The notes beneath the pieces were generated by a model. That model ran no database searches, was not told the DNA's origin, and worked only from the letters and a program-made list of their open reading frames with translations. From the NCBI RefSeq assembly GCF_904848185.1, contig NC_051056.1:409094-473093 (forward strand): a DNA stretch of 64,000 bases, given 5' to 3'. This DNA is from Acanthopagrus latus. Its lineage: Eukaryota > Chordata > Actinopteri > Spariformes > Sparidae. Below, piece by piece: positions 1 through 13,638 of this stretch (position 1 is the first letter of the stretch; the number at the start of each line of letters is the position of its first letter). Both the position numbers and the translations under genes were made by a program.

Positions 1-1886
1 TTAGAGCAGATTCATGTGTATGCAAGCCAAAAATGCTTTCTCAGCTTAGATTTTGCTCAAAATGTATGAATTTGACCTAAACATTAATGTGGAAACATGG
101 TTTCACTTGTTTCATCATTCATTTCAGTCAGACGTCCTTTCTAGCCAAATCAAGCGATTTAGAGCGCTGGGAGCTTGTTTTAGGGAGTTAGAGCAGATTC
201 ATGTGTATTCAAGCCAAAAATGCTTTCTCAGCTTAGATTTTGCTCAAAATGTATGAATTTGACCTCAACATAGTGTGGAAACATGGTTTCACTTGTTTCA
301 TCATTCATTTCAGTCAGACGTGTTTTCTTGCGAAATCAAGCGATTTAAAGCGCTGGGAGCTTGTTTTAGGGAGTTAGAGCAGATTCATGTGTATTCAAGC
401 CAAAAATGCTTTCTCAGCTTAGATTTTGCTCAAAATGTATGAATTTGACCTAAACATTGTGTGGAAACATGCTTTCACTTATTTCATCATTCATTTCAGT
501 CAGACGTCTTTTCTTGCCAAATCACGCGATTTAGAGCGCTGGGAGCTTGTTTTAGGCAGTTAGATCAGATTCATCTGTATTCAAGCCAAAAATGCTTTCT
601 CAGCTTAGATTTTGCTCAAAAAGTATGAATTTGACCTAAACATGATGTGGAAACATTGTTTCACTTGTTTCATCATTCATTTCAGTCAGACGTCGTTTCT
701 TGCCAAATCAAGCAATCTAGAGCGCTGGGAGCTTGTTTTAGGGAGTTAGAGCAGATTCATCTGTATTCAAGCCAAAAATGCTTTCTCAGCTTAGATTTTG
801 CTCAAAATGTATGAATTTGACCTAAACATAATGTGGAAACATGGTTTCACTTGTTTCATCACTCATTTCAGTCAGACGTCTTTACTTGCCAAATCAAGCG
901 ATTTAGAGCGCTGGGAGCTTGTTTTAGGCAGTTAGAGCAGATTCATCTGTATTCAAGCCAAAAATGCTTTCTCAGCTTAGATTTTGCTCAAAATGTATGA
1001 ATTTGACCTCAACATGGTGTGGAAACATTGTTTCACTTGTGTCATCATTGTTTTCATTAAGACGTATTTTCTGGACAAATCAAGCGATATAGAGCGCTGG
1101 GAGCTTGTTTCAGGGAGTTGGAGCAGATTCATCTGTATTCAAGCCAAAAATGCTTTCTCAGCTTAGATTTTGCTCAAAATGTATGAATTTGACCTAAGCA
1201 TAGTGTGGAAACATGGTTTCACTTGTTTCATCATTCATTTCAGTCAGACGTCTTTTCTTGCAAAATCAAGCCATTTAGAGCGTTGGGAGCTTGTTTTAGG
1301 GAGTTAGAGCAGATTCATCTGTATTCAAGCCCAAAATGCTTTCTCACCTTAGATTTTTCTCAAAATGTATGAATTTGACCTCAACATAGTGTGGAAACAT
1401 GGTTTCACTTGTGTCATCATTGTTTTCATTAAGACGTATTTTCTGGACAAATCAAGAGATATAGAGCGCTGGGAGCTTGTTTCAGGGAGTTAGAGCAGAT
1501 TCATGGAAACATGGTTTCACTTGTTTCATCATTCATTTCAGTCAGACGTGTTTTCTTGCAAAATCAAGCGATTTAGAGCGCTGGGAGCTTGTTTTAGGGA
1601 GTTAGAGCAGATTCATGTGTATTCAAGCCAAAAATGCTTTCTCAGCTTAGATTTTGCTCAAAATGTATGAATTTGACCTCAACATAGTGTGGAAACATGG
1701 TTTCACTTGTTTCATCATTCATTTCAGTCAGACGTGTTTTCTTGCTAAATCAAGCCATTTAGAGCGCTGGGAGCTTGTTTTAGGGAGTTGGAGCAGATTC
1801 ATGTGTATTCAAGCCAAAAATGCTTTCTCAGCTTAGATATTGCTCAAAATGTATGAATTTGAACTAAACATAATGTGGAAACATGG

Positions 1887-2431
1887 TGTGGTGGAAATTT
1901 CTGTCAATAAAAGAGTAAAGTCAGATCTGTCTTTTCGGTAAGTTTAATCCAACCATCTGCAGATGGACTCACCACACAGTCAAATTCATGAGCTGAGTGA
2001 ATGAGCCCCGAGTAAAGGAGTGTTCACAATTTTATACACAGATATCAACAAGGTCAGGGGAAGAGACAAGCACTCTCGGTGCCAGCAGTGATTAAGCTAC
2101 ACACACACACGTACATACGACTATCCCAATCAGACAGGCTTCTCATCGACACAAGACGTAAAGTTAAAACTTCATGACGCATGACCTGGGACTCTGTGCA
2201 AAGCATAAAATTATCAGACATAAAACATAAGACAAGAAGACGACTTTCTATCTGAGTTTTGACTGGTTCGTGACTCTGTTACAATCATATAGGGCAGAGG
2301 TTAGGTGTTCATGCATTTGCATAACATATCAGTCACATGAAGCAAGTTAGATAAATGTCTTTAAGAAATCATATTCAACAAAATAGTTCAAAATTCATCA
2401 ACCCATAATGAAAAGGAATTTTTCCATCACA
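1887..2431 (-). mobile_element. Solo LTR (545 bp) inserted in the satellite
   Basis: A 545-bp non-satellite segment interrupts a monomer. It begins TGTGGTGGAAAT and ends TTTCCATCACA, so it has TG...CA ends within a short imperfect inverted repeat. It is flanked by the 4-bp direct repeat ATGG (1883-1886 and 2432-2435), which is a target-site duplication because the uninterrupted monomer has ATGG once. Read on the minus strand it has LTR order: a TATAAAA box (rc at about 2032), then ATTAAA near the 3' side as a possible poly(A) signal. No internal region or second LTR is present, so this is a solo LTR from LTR-LTR recombination. A 4-bp duplication suits an endogenous-retrovirus type LTR but does not prove it. 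Confidence 0.88.
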
Positions 2432-5400
2432 ATGGTTTCACTTGTTTCATCATTGTTTTCATTATGACGTGTGTTCTTGCCAAATCAAGCGATTTACAGC
2501 GCTGGGAGCTTGTTTTAGGGAGTTAGATCAGATTCATGTGTATTCAAGCCAGAAATGCTTTCTCAGCTTAGATTTTGCTCAAAATGTATGAATTTGACCT
2601 AAACATAGTTTGGAAACATGCTTTCACTTGTTTCATCATTCATTTCAGTCAGACGTCGTTTCTTGCCAAATCAAGCGATTCAGAGCGCTGGGAGCTTGTT
2701 TTAGGGAGTTAGAGCAGATTCATCTGTATTCAGGCGAAAAATGCTTTCTCAGCTTAGATTTTGCTCAAAATGTATGAATTTGACCTAAACATGATGTGGA
2801 AACATGGTTTCACTTGTGTCATCATTGTTTTCATTAAGACGTATTTTCTGGACAAATCAAGAGATATAGAGCGCTGGCAGCTTGTTTCAGGGAGTTAGAG
2901 CAGATTCATGGAAACATGGTTTCACTTGTTTCATCATTCATTTCAGTCAGACGTGTTTTCTTGCGAAATCAAGCGATTTAAAGCGCTGGGAGCTTGTTTT
3001 AGGGAGTTAGAGCAGATTCATGTGTATTCAAGCCAAAAATGCTTTCTCAACTTATATTATGCTCAAAATGTATGAATTTGACCTCAACATAGTGTGGAAA
3101 CATGGTTTCACTTGTTTCATCATTCATTTCAGTCAGACGTGTTTTCTTGCCAAATCAAGCGATTTAAAGCGCTGGGAGCTTGTTTTAGGGAGTTAGAGCA
3201 GATTCATGTGTATTCAAGCCAAAAATGCTTTCTCAGCTTAGATTTTGCTCAAAATGTATGAATTTGACCTCAACATAGTGTGGAAACATGGTTTCACTTG
3301 TTTCATCATTGTTTTCATTATGACGTGTGTTCTTGCCAAATCAAGCGATTTACAGCGCTGGGAGCTTGTTTTAGGGAGTTAGATCAGATTCATGTGTATT
3401 CAAGCCAGAAATGCTTTCTCAGCTTAGATTTTGCTCAAAATGTATGAATTTGACCTAAACATAGTTTGGAAACATGCTTTCACTTGTTTCATCATTCATT
3501 TCAGTCAGACGTCTTTTATTGCCAAATCAAGCGATTTAGAGCGCTCGGAGCTTGTTTTAGGCAGTTAGAGCAGATTCATCTGTATTCAAGCCAAAAATGC
3601 TTTCTCAGCTTAGATTTTGCTCAAAATGTATGAATTTGACCTAAACATGACGTGGAAACATGGTTTCACTTGTTTCATCATTCATTTCAGTCAGACGTCG
3701 TTTCTTGCCAAATCAAGCGATCTAGAGCGCTGGGAGCTTGTTTTAGGGAGTTAGAGCAGATTCATCTGTATTCAAGCCCAAAATGCTTTCTCAGCTTAGA
3801 TTTTGCTCAAAATGTATGAATTTGACCTCAACATAGTGTGGAAACATGGTTTCACTTGTTTCATCATTGATTTCATTAAGACGTATTTTCTGGACAAATC
3901 AAGCGATATAGAGCGCTGGGAGCTTGTTTCAGGGAGTTGGAGCAGATTCATCTGTATTCAAGCCAAAAATGCTTTCTCAGCTTAGATTTTGCTCAAAATG
4001 TATGAATTTGACCTAAACATTAATGTGGAAACATGGTTTCACTTGTTTCATCATTCATTACAGTTAGACGTCTTTCTAGCCAAATCAAGCGATTTAGAGC
4101 GCTGGGAGCTTGTTTTTGGGGGTTAGAGCAGATTCATGTGTATTCAAGCCAAAAATGCTTTCTCAGCTTAGATTTTGCTCAAAATGCATGAATTTGACCT
4201 AAGCATAGTGTGGAAACATGGTTTCACTTGTTTCATCATTCATTTCAGTCAGACGTCTTTTCTTGCAAAATCAAGCGATTTAGAGCGTTGGGAGCTTGTT
4301 TTAGGGAGTTAGAGCAGATTCATCTGTATTCAAGCCCAAAATGCTTTCTCACCTTAGATTTTGCTCAAAACGTATGAATTTGACCTCAACATAGTGTGGA
4401 AACATGGTTTCACTTGTGTCATCATTGTTTTCATTAAGACGTATTTTCTGGACAAATCAAGCGATATAGAGCGCTGGGAGCTTGTTTCAGGGAGTTGGAG
4501 CAGATTCATCTGTATTCAAGCCAAAAATGCTTTCTCAGCTTAGATTTTGCTCAAAATGTATGAATTTCACCTAAACATTAATGTGGAAACATGGTTTCAC
4601 TTGTTTCTTCATTCATTTCAGTCAGACGTCCTTTCTAGCCAAATCAAGCGATTTAGAGCGCTGGGAGCTTGTTTTAGGGAGTTAGAGCAGATTCATGTGT
4701 ATTCAAGCCAAAAATGCTTTCTCAGCTTAGATTTTGCTCAAAATGCATGAATTTGACCTAAGCATAGTGTGGAAACATGGTTTCACTTGTTTCATCATTC
4801 ATTTCAGTCAGACGTCTTTTCTTGCAAAATCAAGCGATTTAGAGCGTTGGGAGCTTGTTTTAGGGAGTTAGAGCAGATTCATCTGTATTCAAGGCCAAAA
4901 TGCTTTCTCACCTTAGATTTTTCTCAAAATGTATGAATTTGACCTCAACATAGTGTGGAAACATGGTTTCACTTGTGTCATCATTGTTTTCATTAAGACG
5001 TGTTTTCTTGCAAAATCAAGCCATTTAGAGCGCTGGGAGCTTGTTTTAGGGAGTTGGAGCAGATTCATGTGTATTCAAGCCAAAAATGCTTTCTCAGCTT
5101 AGATATTGCTCAAAATGTATGAATTTGAACTAAACATAGTTTGGAAACATGCTTTCACTTGTTTCATCATTCATTTCAGTCAGACGTCTTTTATTGCCAA
5201 ATCAAGCGATTTAGAGCGCTCGGAGCTTGTTTTAGGCAGTTAGAGCAGATTCATCTGTATTCAAGCCAAAAATGCTTTCTCAGCTTAGATTTTGCTCAAA
5301 ATGTATGAATTTGACCTAAACATGACGTGGAAACATGGTTTCACTTGTTTCATCATTCATTTCAGTCAGACGTCGTTTCTTGCCAAATCAAGCGATCTAG

Positions 5401-6566
5401 AGCGCTGGGAGCTTGTTTTAGGGAGTTAGAGCAGATTCATCTGTATTCAAGCCAAAAATGCTTTCTCAGCTTAGATTTTGCTCAAAAGGTATGAATTTGA
5501 CCTAAACATAATGTGGAAACATGGTTTCACTTGTTTCATCATTCATTTCAGTCAGACGTCTTTTATTGACAAATCAAGCGATTTAGAGCGCTCGGAGCTT
5601 GTTTTAGGCAGTTAGAGCAGATTCATCTGTATTCAAGCCCAAAATGCTTTCTCAGCTTAGATTTTGCTCAAAATGTATGAATTTGACCTCAACATGGTGT
5701 GGAAACATTGTTTCACTTGTGTCATCATTGTTTTCATTAAGACGTATTTTCTGGACAAATCAAGCGATATAGAGCGCTGGGAGCTTGTTTCAGGGAGTTA
5801 GAGCAGATTCATCTGTATTCAAGCCAAAAATGCTTTCTCAGCTTAGATTTTGCTCAAAATGTATGAATTTGACCTAAGCATAGTGTGGAAACATGGTTTC
5901 ACTTGTTTCATCATTCATTTCAGTCAGACGTCTTTTCTTGCAAAATCAAGCCATTTAGAGCGTTGGGAGCTTGTTTTAGGGAGTTAGAGCAGATTCATCT
6001 GTATTCAAGCCCAAAATGCTTTCTCACCTTAGATTTTGCTCAAAATGTATGAATTTGACCTCAACATAGTGTGGAAACATGGTTTCACTTGTGTCATCAT
6101 TGTTTTCATTAAGACGTATTTTCTGGACAAATCAAGAGATATAGAGCGCTGGGAGCTTGTTTCAGGGAGTTAGAGCAGATTCATGGAAACATGGTTTCAC
6201 TTGTTTCATCATTCATTTCAGTCAGACGTGTTTTCTTGCAAAATCAAGCGATTTAGAGCGCTGGGAGCTTGTTTTAGGGAGTTAGAGCAGATTCATGTGT
6301 ATTCAAGCCAAAAATGCTTTCTCAGCTTAGATTTTGCTCAAAATGTATGAATTTGACCTCAACATAGTGTGGAAACATGGTTTCACTTGTTTCATCATTC
6401 ATTTCAGTCAGACGTGTTTTCTTGCTAAATCAAGCCATTTAGAGCGCTGGGAGCTTGTTTTAGGGAGTTGGAGCAGATTCATGTGTATTCAAGCCAAAAA
6501 TGCTTTCTCAGCTTAGATATTGCTCAAAATGTATGAATTTGAACTAAACATAATGTGGAAACATGG

Positions 6567-7111
6567 TGTGGTGGAAATTTCTGTCAATAAAAGAGTAAAG
6601 TCAGATCTGTCTTTTCGGTAAGTTTAATCCAACCATCTGCAGATGGACTCACCACACAGTCAAATTCATGAGCTGAGTGAATGAGCCCCGAGTAAAGGAG
6701 TGTTCACAATTTTATACACAGATATCAACAAGGTCAGGGGAAGAGACAAGCACTCTCGGTGCCAGCAGTGATTAAGCTACACACACACACGTACATACGA
6801 CTATCCCAATCAGACAGGCTTCTCATCGACACAAGACGTAAAGTTAAAACTTCATGACGCATGACCTGGGACTCTGTGCAAAGCATAAAATTATCAGACA
6901 TAAAACATAAGACAAGAAGACGACTTTCTATCTGAGTTTTGACTGGTTCGTGACTCTGTTACAATCATATAGGGCAGAGGTTAGGTGTTCATGCATTTGC
7001 ATAACATATCAGTCACATGAAGCAAGTTAGATAAATGTCTTTAAGAAATCATATTCAACAAAATAGTTCAAAATTCATCAACCCATAATGAAAAGGAATT
7101 TTTCCATCACA
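6567..7111 (-). mobile_element. Second copy of the same solo LTR, carried by array duplication
   Basis: By eye this matches the 1887-2431 LTR base for base, has the same ATGG target-site duplication, and sits at exactly the same point in the same variant monomer, 4680 bp downstream. Flanking satellite variants match too, so the copy arose by tandem duplication of the array segment, not by a second insertion. Confidence 0.93.
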
Positions 7112-10100
7112 ATGGTTTCACTTGTTTCATCATTGTTTTCATTATGACGTGTGTTCTTGCCAAATCAAGCGATTTACAGCGCTGGGAGCTTGTTTTAGGG
7201 AGTTAGATCAGATTCATGTGTATTCAAGCCAGAAATGCTTTCTCAGCTTAGATTTTGCTCAAAATGTATGAATTTGACCTAAACATAGTTTGGAAACATG
7301 CTTTCACTTGTTTCATCATTCATTTCAGTCAGACGTCGTTTCTTGCCAAATCAAGCGATTCAGAGCGCTGGGAGCTTGTTTTAGGGAGTTAGAGCAGATT
7401 CATCTGTATTCAGGCGAAAAATGCTTTCTCAGCTTAGATTTTGCTCAAAATGTATGAATTTGACCTAAACATGATGTGGAAACATGGTTTCACTTGTGTC
7501 ATCATTGTTTTCATTAAGACGTATTTTCTGGACAAATCAAGAGATATAGAGCGCTGGCAGCTTGTTTCAGGGAGTTAGAGCAGATTCATGGAAACATGGT
7601 TTCACTTGTTTCATCATTCATTTCAGTCAGACGTGTTTTCTTGCGAAATCAAGCGATTTAAAGCGCTGGGAGCTTGTTTTAGGGAGTTAGAGCAGATTCA
7701 TGTGTATTCAAGCCAAAAATGCTTTCTCAACTTATATTATGCTCAAAATGTATGAATTTGACCTCAACATAGTGTGGAAACATGGTTTCACTTGTTTCAT
7801 CATTCATTTCAGTCAGACGTGTTTTCTTGCTAAATCAAGCCATTTAGAGCGCTGGGAGCTTGTTTTAGGGAGTTGGAGCAGATTCATGTGTATTCAAGCC
7901 AAAAATGCTTTCTCAGCTTAGATATTGCTCAAAATGTATGAATTTGAACTAAACATAATGTGGAAACATGGTTTCACTTGTTTCATCATTGTTTTCATTA
8001 TGACGTGTGTTCTTGCCAAATCAAGCGATTTACAGCGCTGGGAGCTTGTTTTAGGGAGTTAGATCAGATTCATGTGTATTCAAGCCAGAAATGCTTTCTC
8101 AGCTTAGATTTTGCTCAAAATGTATGAATTTGACCTAAACATAGTTTGGAAACATGCTTTCACTTGTTTCATCATTCATTTCAGTCAGACGTCTTTTATT
8201 GCCAAATCAAGCGATTTAGAGCGCTCGGAGCTTGTTTTAGGCAGTTAGAGCAGATTCATCTGTATTCAAGCCAAAAATGCTTTCTCAGCTTAGATTTTGC
8301 TCAAAATGTATGAATTTGACCTAAACATGACGTGGAAACATGGTTTCACTTGTTTCATCATTCATTTCAGTCAGACGTCGTTTCTTGCCAAATCAAGCGA
8401 TCTAGAGCGCTGGGAGCTTGTTTTAGGGAGTTAGAGCAGATTCATCTGTATTCAAGCCCAAAATGCTTTCTCAGCTTAGATTTTGCTCAAAATGTATGAA
8501 TTTGACCTCAACATAGTGTGGAAACATGGTTTCACTTGTGTCATCATTGTTTTCATTAAGACGTATTTTCTGGACAAATCAAGCGATATAGAGCGCTGGG
8601 AGCTTGTTTCAGGGAGTTGGAGCAGATTCATCTGTATTCAAGCCAAAAATGCTTTCTCAGCTTAGATTTTGCTCAAAATGTATGAATTTGACCTAAACAT
8701 TAATGTGGAAACATGGTTTCACTTGTTTCATCATTCATTTCAGTTAGACGTCCTTTCTAGCCAAATCAAGCGATTTAGAGCGCTGGGAGCTTGTTTTTGG
8801 GGGTTAGAGCAGATTCATGTGTATTCAAGCCAAAAATGCTTTCTCAGCTTAGATTTTGCTCAAAATGCATGAATTTGACCTAAGCATAGTGTGGAAACAT
8901 GGTTTCACTTGTTTCATCATTCATTTCAGTCAGACGTCTTTTCTTGCAAAATCAAGCGATTTAGAGCGTTGGGAGCTTGTTTTAGGGAGTTAGAGCAGAT
9001 TCATCTGTATTCAAGCCCAAAATGCTTTCTCACCTTAGATTTTGCTCAAAATGTATGAATTTGACCTCAACATAGTGTGGAAACATGGTTTCACTTGTGT
9101 CATCATTGTTTTCATTAAGACGTATTTTCTGGACAAATCAAGCGATATAGAGCGCTGGGAGCTTGTTTCAGGGAGTTGGAGCAGATTCATCTGTATTCAA
9201 GCCAAAAATGCTTTCTCAGCTTAGATTTTGCTCAAAATGTATGAATTTCACCTAAACATTAATGTGGAAACATGGTTTCACTTGTTTCTTCATTCATTTC
9301 AGTCAGACGTCCTTTCTAGCCAAATCAAGCGATTTAGAGCGCTGGGAGCTTGTTTTAGGGAGTTAGAGCAGATTCATGTGTATTCAAGCCAAAAATGCTT
9401 TCTCAGCTTAGATTTTGCTCAAAATGCATGAATTTGACCTAAGCATAGTGTGGAAACATGGTTTCACTTGTTTCATCATTCATTTCAGTCAGACGTCTTT
9501 TCTTGCAAAATCAAGCGATTTAGAGCGTTGGGAGCTTGTTTTAGGGAGTTAGAGCAGATTCATCTGTATTCAAGGCCAAAATGCTTTCTCACCTTAGATT
9601 TTTCTCAAAATGTATGAATTTGACCTCAACATAGTGTGGAAACATGGTTTCACTTGTGTCATCATTGTTTTCATTAAGACGTATTTTCTGGACAAATCAA
9701 GAGATATAGAGCGCTGGGAGCTTGTTTCAGGGAGTTAGAGCAGATTCATGGAAACATAGTTTCACTTGTTTCATCATTCATTTCAGTCAGACGTGTTTTC
9801 TTGCAAAATCAAGCGATTTAGAGCGCTGGGAGCTTGTTTTAGGGAGTTAGAGCAGATTCATCTGTATTCAAGCCAAAAATGCTTTCTCAGCTTAGATTTT
9901 GCTCAAAATGTATGAATTTGACCTAAACGTAGTGTGGAAACATGGTTTCACTTGTGTCATCATTGTTTTCATTAAGACGTATTTTCTGGACAAATCAAAC
10001 GATATAGAGCACTGGGAGCTTGTTTCAGGGAGTTAGAGCAGATTCATATGTATTCAAGCCAAAAATGCTTTCCCAGCTTAGATTTTGCTCAAAATGTATG

Positions 10101-11352
10101 AATCTGACCTAAACATTAATGTGGAAACATGGTTTCACTTGTTTCATCATTCATTTCAGTCAGACGTCCTTTCTTGCCAAATCGAGCGATTTAGAGTGCT
10201 GGGAGCTTGTTTTAGGGAGTTAGAGCAGATTCATCTGTATTCAAGCCAAAAATGCTTTCTCAGCTTAGATTTTGCTCAAAATCTATGAATTTGACCTAAA
10301 CATAGTGTGGAAACATGGTTTCACTTGTTTCATCATTCATTTCAGTCAGACGTCCTTTCTTGCAAAATCAAGCAATTTTGAGCGCTGGGAGCTTGTTTTA
10401 GGGAGTTAGATCAGATTCATCTGTATTCAAGCCAAAAATGCTTTCTCAGCTTAGATTTTGCTCAAAATGTATGAAATTGACCTAAACATAATGTGGAACC
10501 ATGGTTTCACTTGTTTCATCATTCATTTCAGTCAGACGTCCTTTCTTGCCAAATCAAGCGATTTAGAGCGCTGGGAGCTTGTCTTAGGAAGTTAGAGCAG
10601 ATTCATCTGTATTCAAGCCAAAAATGCTTTCTCAGCTTAGATTTTGCTCAAAATGTATGAATTTGACCTAAACATAGTGTGGAAACATGGTTTCACTTGT
10701 TTCATCATTGTTTTCATTAAGACGTCTTTTCTTGCCAAATCAAGCGATTTAGAGCGCTGGGAGCTTGTTTTGGGCAGTTAGAGCAGATTCATCTGTATTC
10801 AAGCCAAAAATGCTTTCTCAGCTTAGATTTTGCTCAAAATCTATGAATTTGACCTAAACATATTGTGGAAACATGGTATCACTTGTTTCATCATACATTT
10901 CAGTCAGACGTCTTTTCTTGCCATATCAAGCGATTTAGAGCGCTGGGAGCTTGTTTTAGGCAGTTAGAGCAGATGAAGCTGTCTTCAAGTCAAAAATGCT
11001 TTCTCAGCTTAGATTTTGCTCAAAATGTATGACTTTGACCTAACCCTACTGTGGATGCATAAACATAGTGTGGAAACATGGTTTCCCTTGTTTCATCATT
11101 CATTTCAGGCAGACGTCTTTTCTTGCCAAATCAAGCGATTTAGAGCGCTGGGAGCTTGTTTTAGGCAGTTAGAGCAGATGAAGCTGTCTTCAAGCCAAAA
11201 ATGCTTTCTCAGCTTATATTTCGCTCAAAATGTATGTATTTGACCTAATCATTGTGTTGAAACATGGTTTCAATTGTTCCATCATTGTTTTCAGTCAGAG
11301 GTATTTTCTTGCCAAATCAAGCGATTCAGAGCACTAGGAGCTTGTTTTAGGC

Positions 11353-13637
11353 CAGGGGTCGACAACCTTTACCACTCAAAGAGCCATGTGGACCCGTTTC
11401 ACACAGTAAAGAAAACACTGGGAGCCACAAAACCCTTTTGAAATTTAAAATGAAATAACCCTGCATATAACGTGTTTTTTTTGTTGTTGTTTTAGTTTTT
11501 TTTTTTTGGCCTTATTGCTATGTATAAACTATGTAAATGTGTTACATTTATGTAATCAATGAACGACTGCAGAGGAAATGAAATAAAAATAATTCATGCA
11601 TGCAACAAAACATTTTTAACTGCGAAAAACAGACGCTGGGTTGAAGGTTAAGTAAAAATACTTGATATCTATTTGAGTCCTTCTTCTAATAATTAAAAAA
11701 AAAAAAAAAAAAAAAAAAAACCCGCCGAACTTAAAGTATCCACTGGCAGCAAACCAAAAATGCCGTCCTCTCTCTCTGTGCCCTTATCACTTTACTGGTG
11801 CCGCAGTCAGCTGTCAACCTGAATAATAAAATGTCTATTTCACTGAACAATGAAAAAATATGAATATATGCGAAATAATAGGCAATTAAAATATGTATCA
11901 TAGTTGGTCAATGTGATTTCTGCTCCTGGACCTCAGCGCACAGCGTCTGCACATCGGGGCTGTATGCCGTCACCTTCATCTTCACACAGGATTGTAAACT
12001 GTCATCTGTGAGACGTGTGCGATGTTTGTTTTTAATAAAGTTCATGTTGGAGAACACCTGCTCACATACATATGTGGATCCAAATATCGACCGGACTCCA
12101 AGTGCATACTTTTTCATGTTCACATAAATGTCGGGTATAGCATTCCAAGTTTCGAACATAAGTTTGTCTGGTTTGGGAAGGTTCTCAATATCACGCCATT
12201 TGTGATTCTGAGCAAGTACGGCCTTCTGACGTGAAACATCTTCAAGGTCCGCTGTCAAGCGCTTGAACTTTGACACCCACATGTCTTTGTCGGCTATGTC
12301 AGCCAGTTCCATCTCAAGATCAGGTGGACCCACACCTGGAAATGCTGTCATATTCAACAGGGATGGATCGAGGCTTAGGGGAGTGACAGGGAAGGATAAT
12401 GTGTTTTTTTCCCCTCTCTGAACTCACTGAATCGTTTCCCAAACGTTGTTTGCATTGCGATGACTGCAGAATGTAAATACTCAAAATTCATCATGCGAGC
12501 TTCTTTGAACTCTCTCAAACTGGGGAAGTGTGACAGTGTACCTTTCTGTAAATCTCTGGCAAGCGCTGTCAACTTGCGCTCGAATGCCAAAACCTCCTCC
12601 AACATGTGCAGGGGTGTGCGTCCTACCCTGAAGAGCTGTGTTCAGCGTGTTCAGATGCGCTGTCATGAAGAAGTGTAGCTTTTCCAGCCACTCTGGCTGT
12701 TCCAGCTCAGGAAATGTGAGCCCTTTGCTGCCCAGGAAAGTTTTCACTTCTTCCAGACACGCGGCAAAGCGTTTCAGCACCTGGCTTCTGGACAGCCACC
12801 GGATTTTGTTGTGCAGCAGGAGATCAGAATACGTGCTTTCCAGCTCGTCCAGTAACGAACGGAACTGACGGTGATTTAAACCTTTCGCCATTATTCTATT
12901 GACAATCTGAATGACAACATTCATTACTTCTGTGCATTCCGGAGGAAATGTTTGAGCGCACAGTGCCTCTTAGTGCAGGATGCAGTGAAAAGTCAGCAAC
13001 TTTCTGTCCAGCGACTTCTGCGGTAAAACCACAAAGCCCTTGTGCGCTCCTGTCATACTCGGTGCCCCTTCTGCCACTGACACAAGGTGGGTGGTGTTTA
13101 TTCCTTTGGCTCTTAAACAATTCAAAACAGCCTCAGAGACGTCCTCCCCCCGTGTTTGGCCTTTTAGTGGTATCAACTCAATCATTTCTTCCTGTGGCCC
13201 AGCAGAGTTTACATACCGGCAGAACAGCGCTATTTGTTCAACATCACCTTTGTCTTTAGAGTCATCACAGGCAATTGAGTAGGCCACAGCTGAATTGATG
13301 TCTTTAATTTGTTGTCTGGCGATGTCTTCTGCCATTTTTATGGTTCTGTCTTTGACAGTCTTTGCAGAGAGAGGCATATCAAGTTCAAGAAACCGCACAA
13401 TGGCGGGTGTCGCACATTGGAGGTTGTGACGTGTATTAAGGGCAAAAAAAAATATTTTAACACGTTTTATTTAGATGCTACAAGATCGCCATGATCTTCA
13501 TAGAATTATATTTTGAAAATGAACGAACTAAAATAAAATACATTTTAATTAAATACTCATTATTTTCAAAAGCTGAGCCGCATCAGAGGGATCAAAGAGG
13601 CGCATGCGGCTCCGGAGCCGCGGGTTGCCGACCCCTG
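11353..13637 (-). mobile_element. hAT-family DNA transposon, decayed
   Basis: The ends form a terminal inverted repeat: CAGGGGTCGACAACC at the left and, reverse-complemented, CAGGGGTCGGCAACC at the right. CAGGGGTCGGCAACC is typical of a large vertebrate hAT (Charlie/ZBED-like) group. GC-rich subterminal sequence with GAGCC motifs lies at both ends. A ~26-bp A-run sits at about 11695-11720. The interior holds a broken minus-strand transposase. The 8-bp flanks differ (TTTTAGGC left, TCCTAAGA right), so no target-site duplication is visible: satellite DNA lies on one side and a gene fragment on the other. Confidence 0.9.
11908..13398 (-). pseudogene. hAT transposase pseudogene (GTF2IRD2/ZBED-like type)
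   Basis: Four minus-strand fragments read in order as one hAT transposase: 13398-12970, 12924-12481, 12605-12375 and 12357-11908. The first has the catalytic-core start (SIACDDSKDKGDVEQIALF). The second carries the helical region with IRWLSRSQVLKRF. The last ends in the hATC dimerisation block (CEQVFSNMNFIKNKHRTRL). Lesions: an in-frame TAA at 12970-12972, probably replacing CAA, and frameshifts near 12.61-12.63 kb and 12.41 kb. The N-terminal part with the BED zinc finger expected in relatives is not found upstream, so the coding region is also truncated. It would have cut and pasted the element; it cannot now be active. Confidence 0.87.
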
Positions 13638-13638
13638 T

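Larger units (their letters stand above)
1..11352. repeat. 186-bp satellite array with higher-order structure
   Basis: The sequence is head-to-tail copies of an AT-rich 186-bp monomer, roughly 55 in all once the two LTR insertions are removed. The spacing is seen directly: landmark ATGAATTTGACCT recurs every 186 bp, for example at about 4361, 4547, 8483 and 8669. Recognisable blocks in each monomer include GGAAACATGGTTTCACTTG, TCAGTCAGACGTC and GAGCGCTGGGAGCTTG. The array is already under way at base 1, so it extends beyond the window. The last monomers (about 10.9-11.35 kb) are more diverged and one has an 18-bp insertion near 11042, as expected at an array edge. Short open frames of 60-75 codons recur only because the monomer is a multiple of three. 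A nucleosome-sized monomer with higher-order repeats would suit centromeric or pericentromeric DNA, but no CENP-B box was seen. That location is inference. Confidence 0.97.

Noticed and set aside
984..11243. Repeated 60-75 codon frames starting MLKMYEFDLN
   Set aside because: They recur only because the satellite monomer is 186 bp, a multiple of three. There is no promoter, no conserved product and neutral-looking variation.
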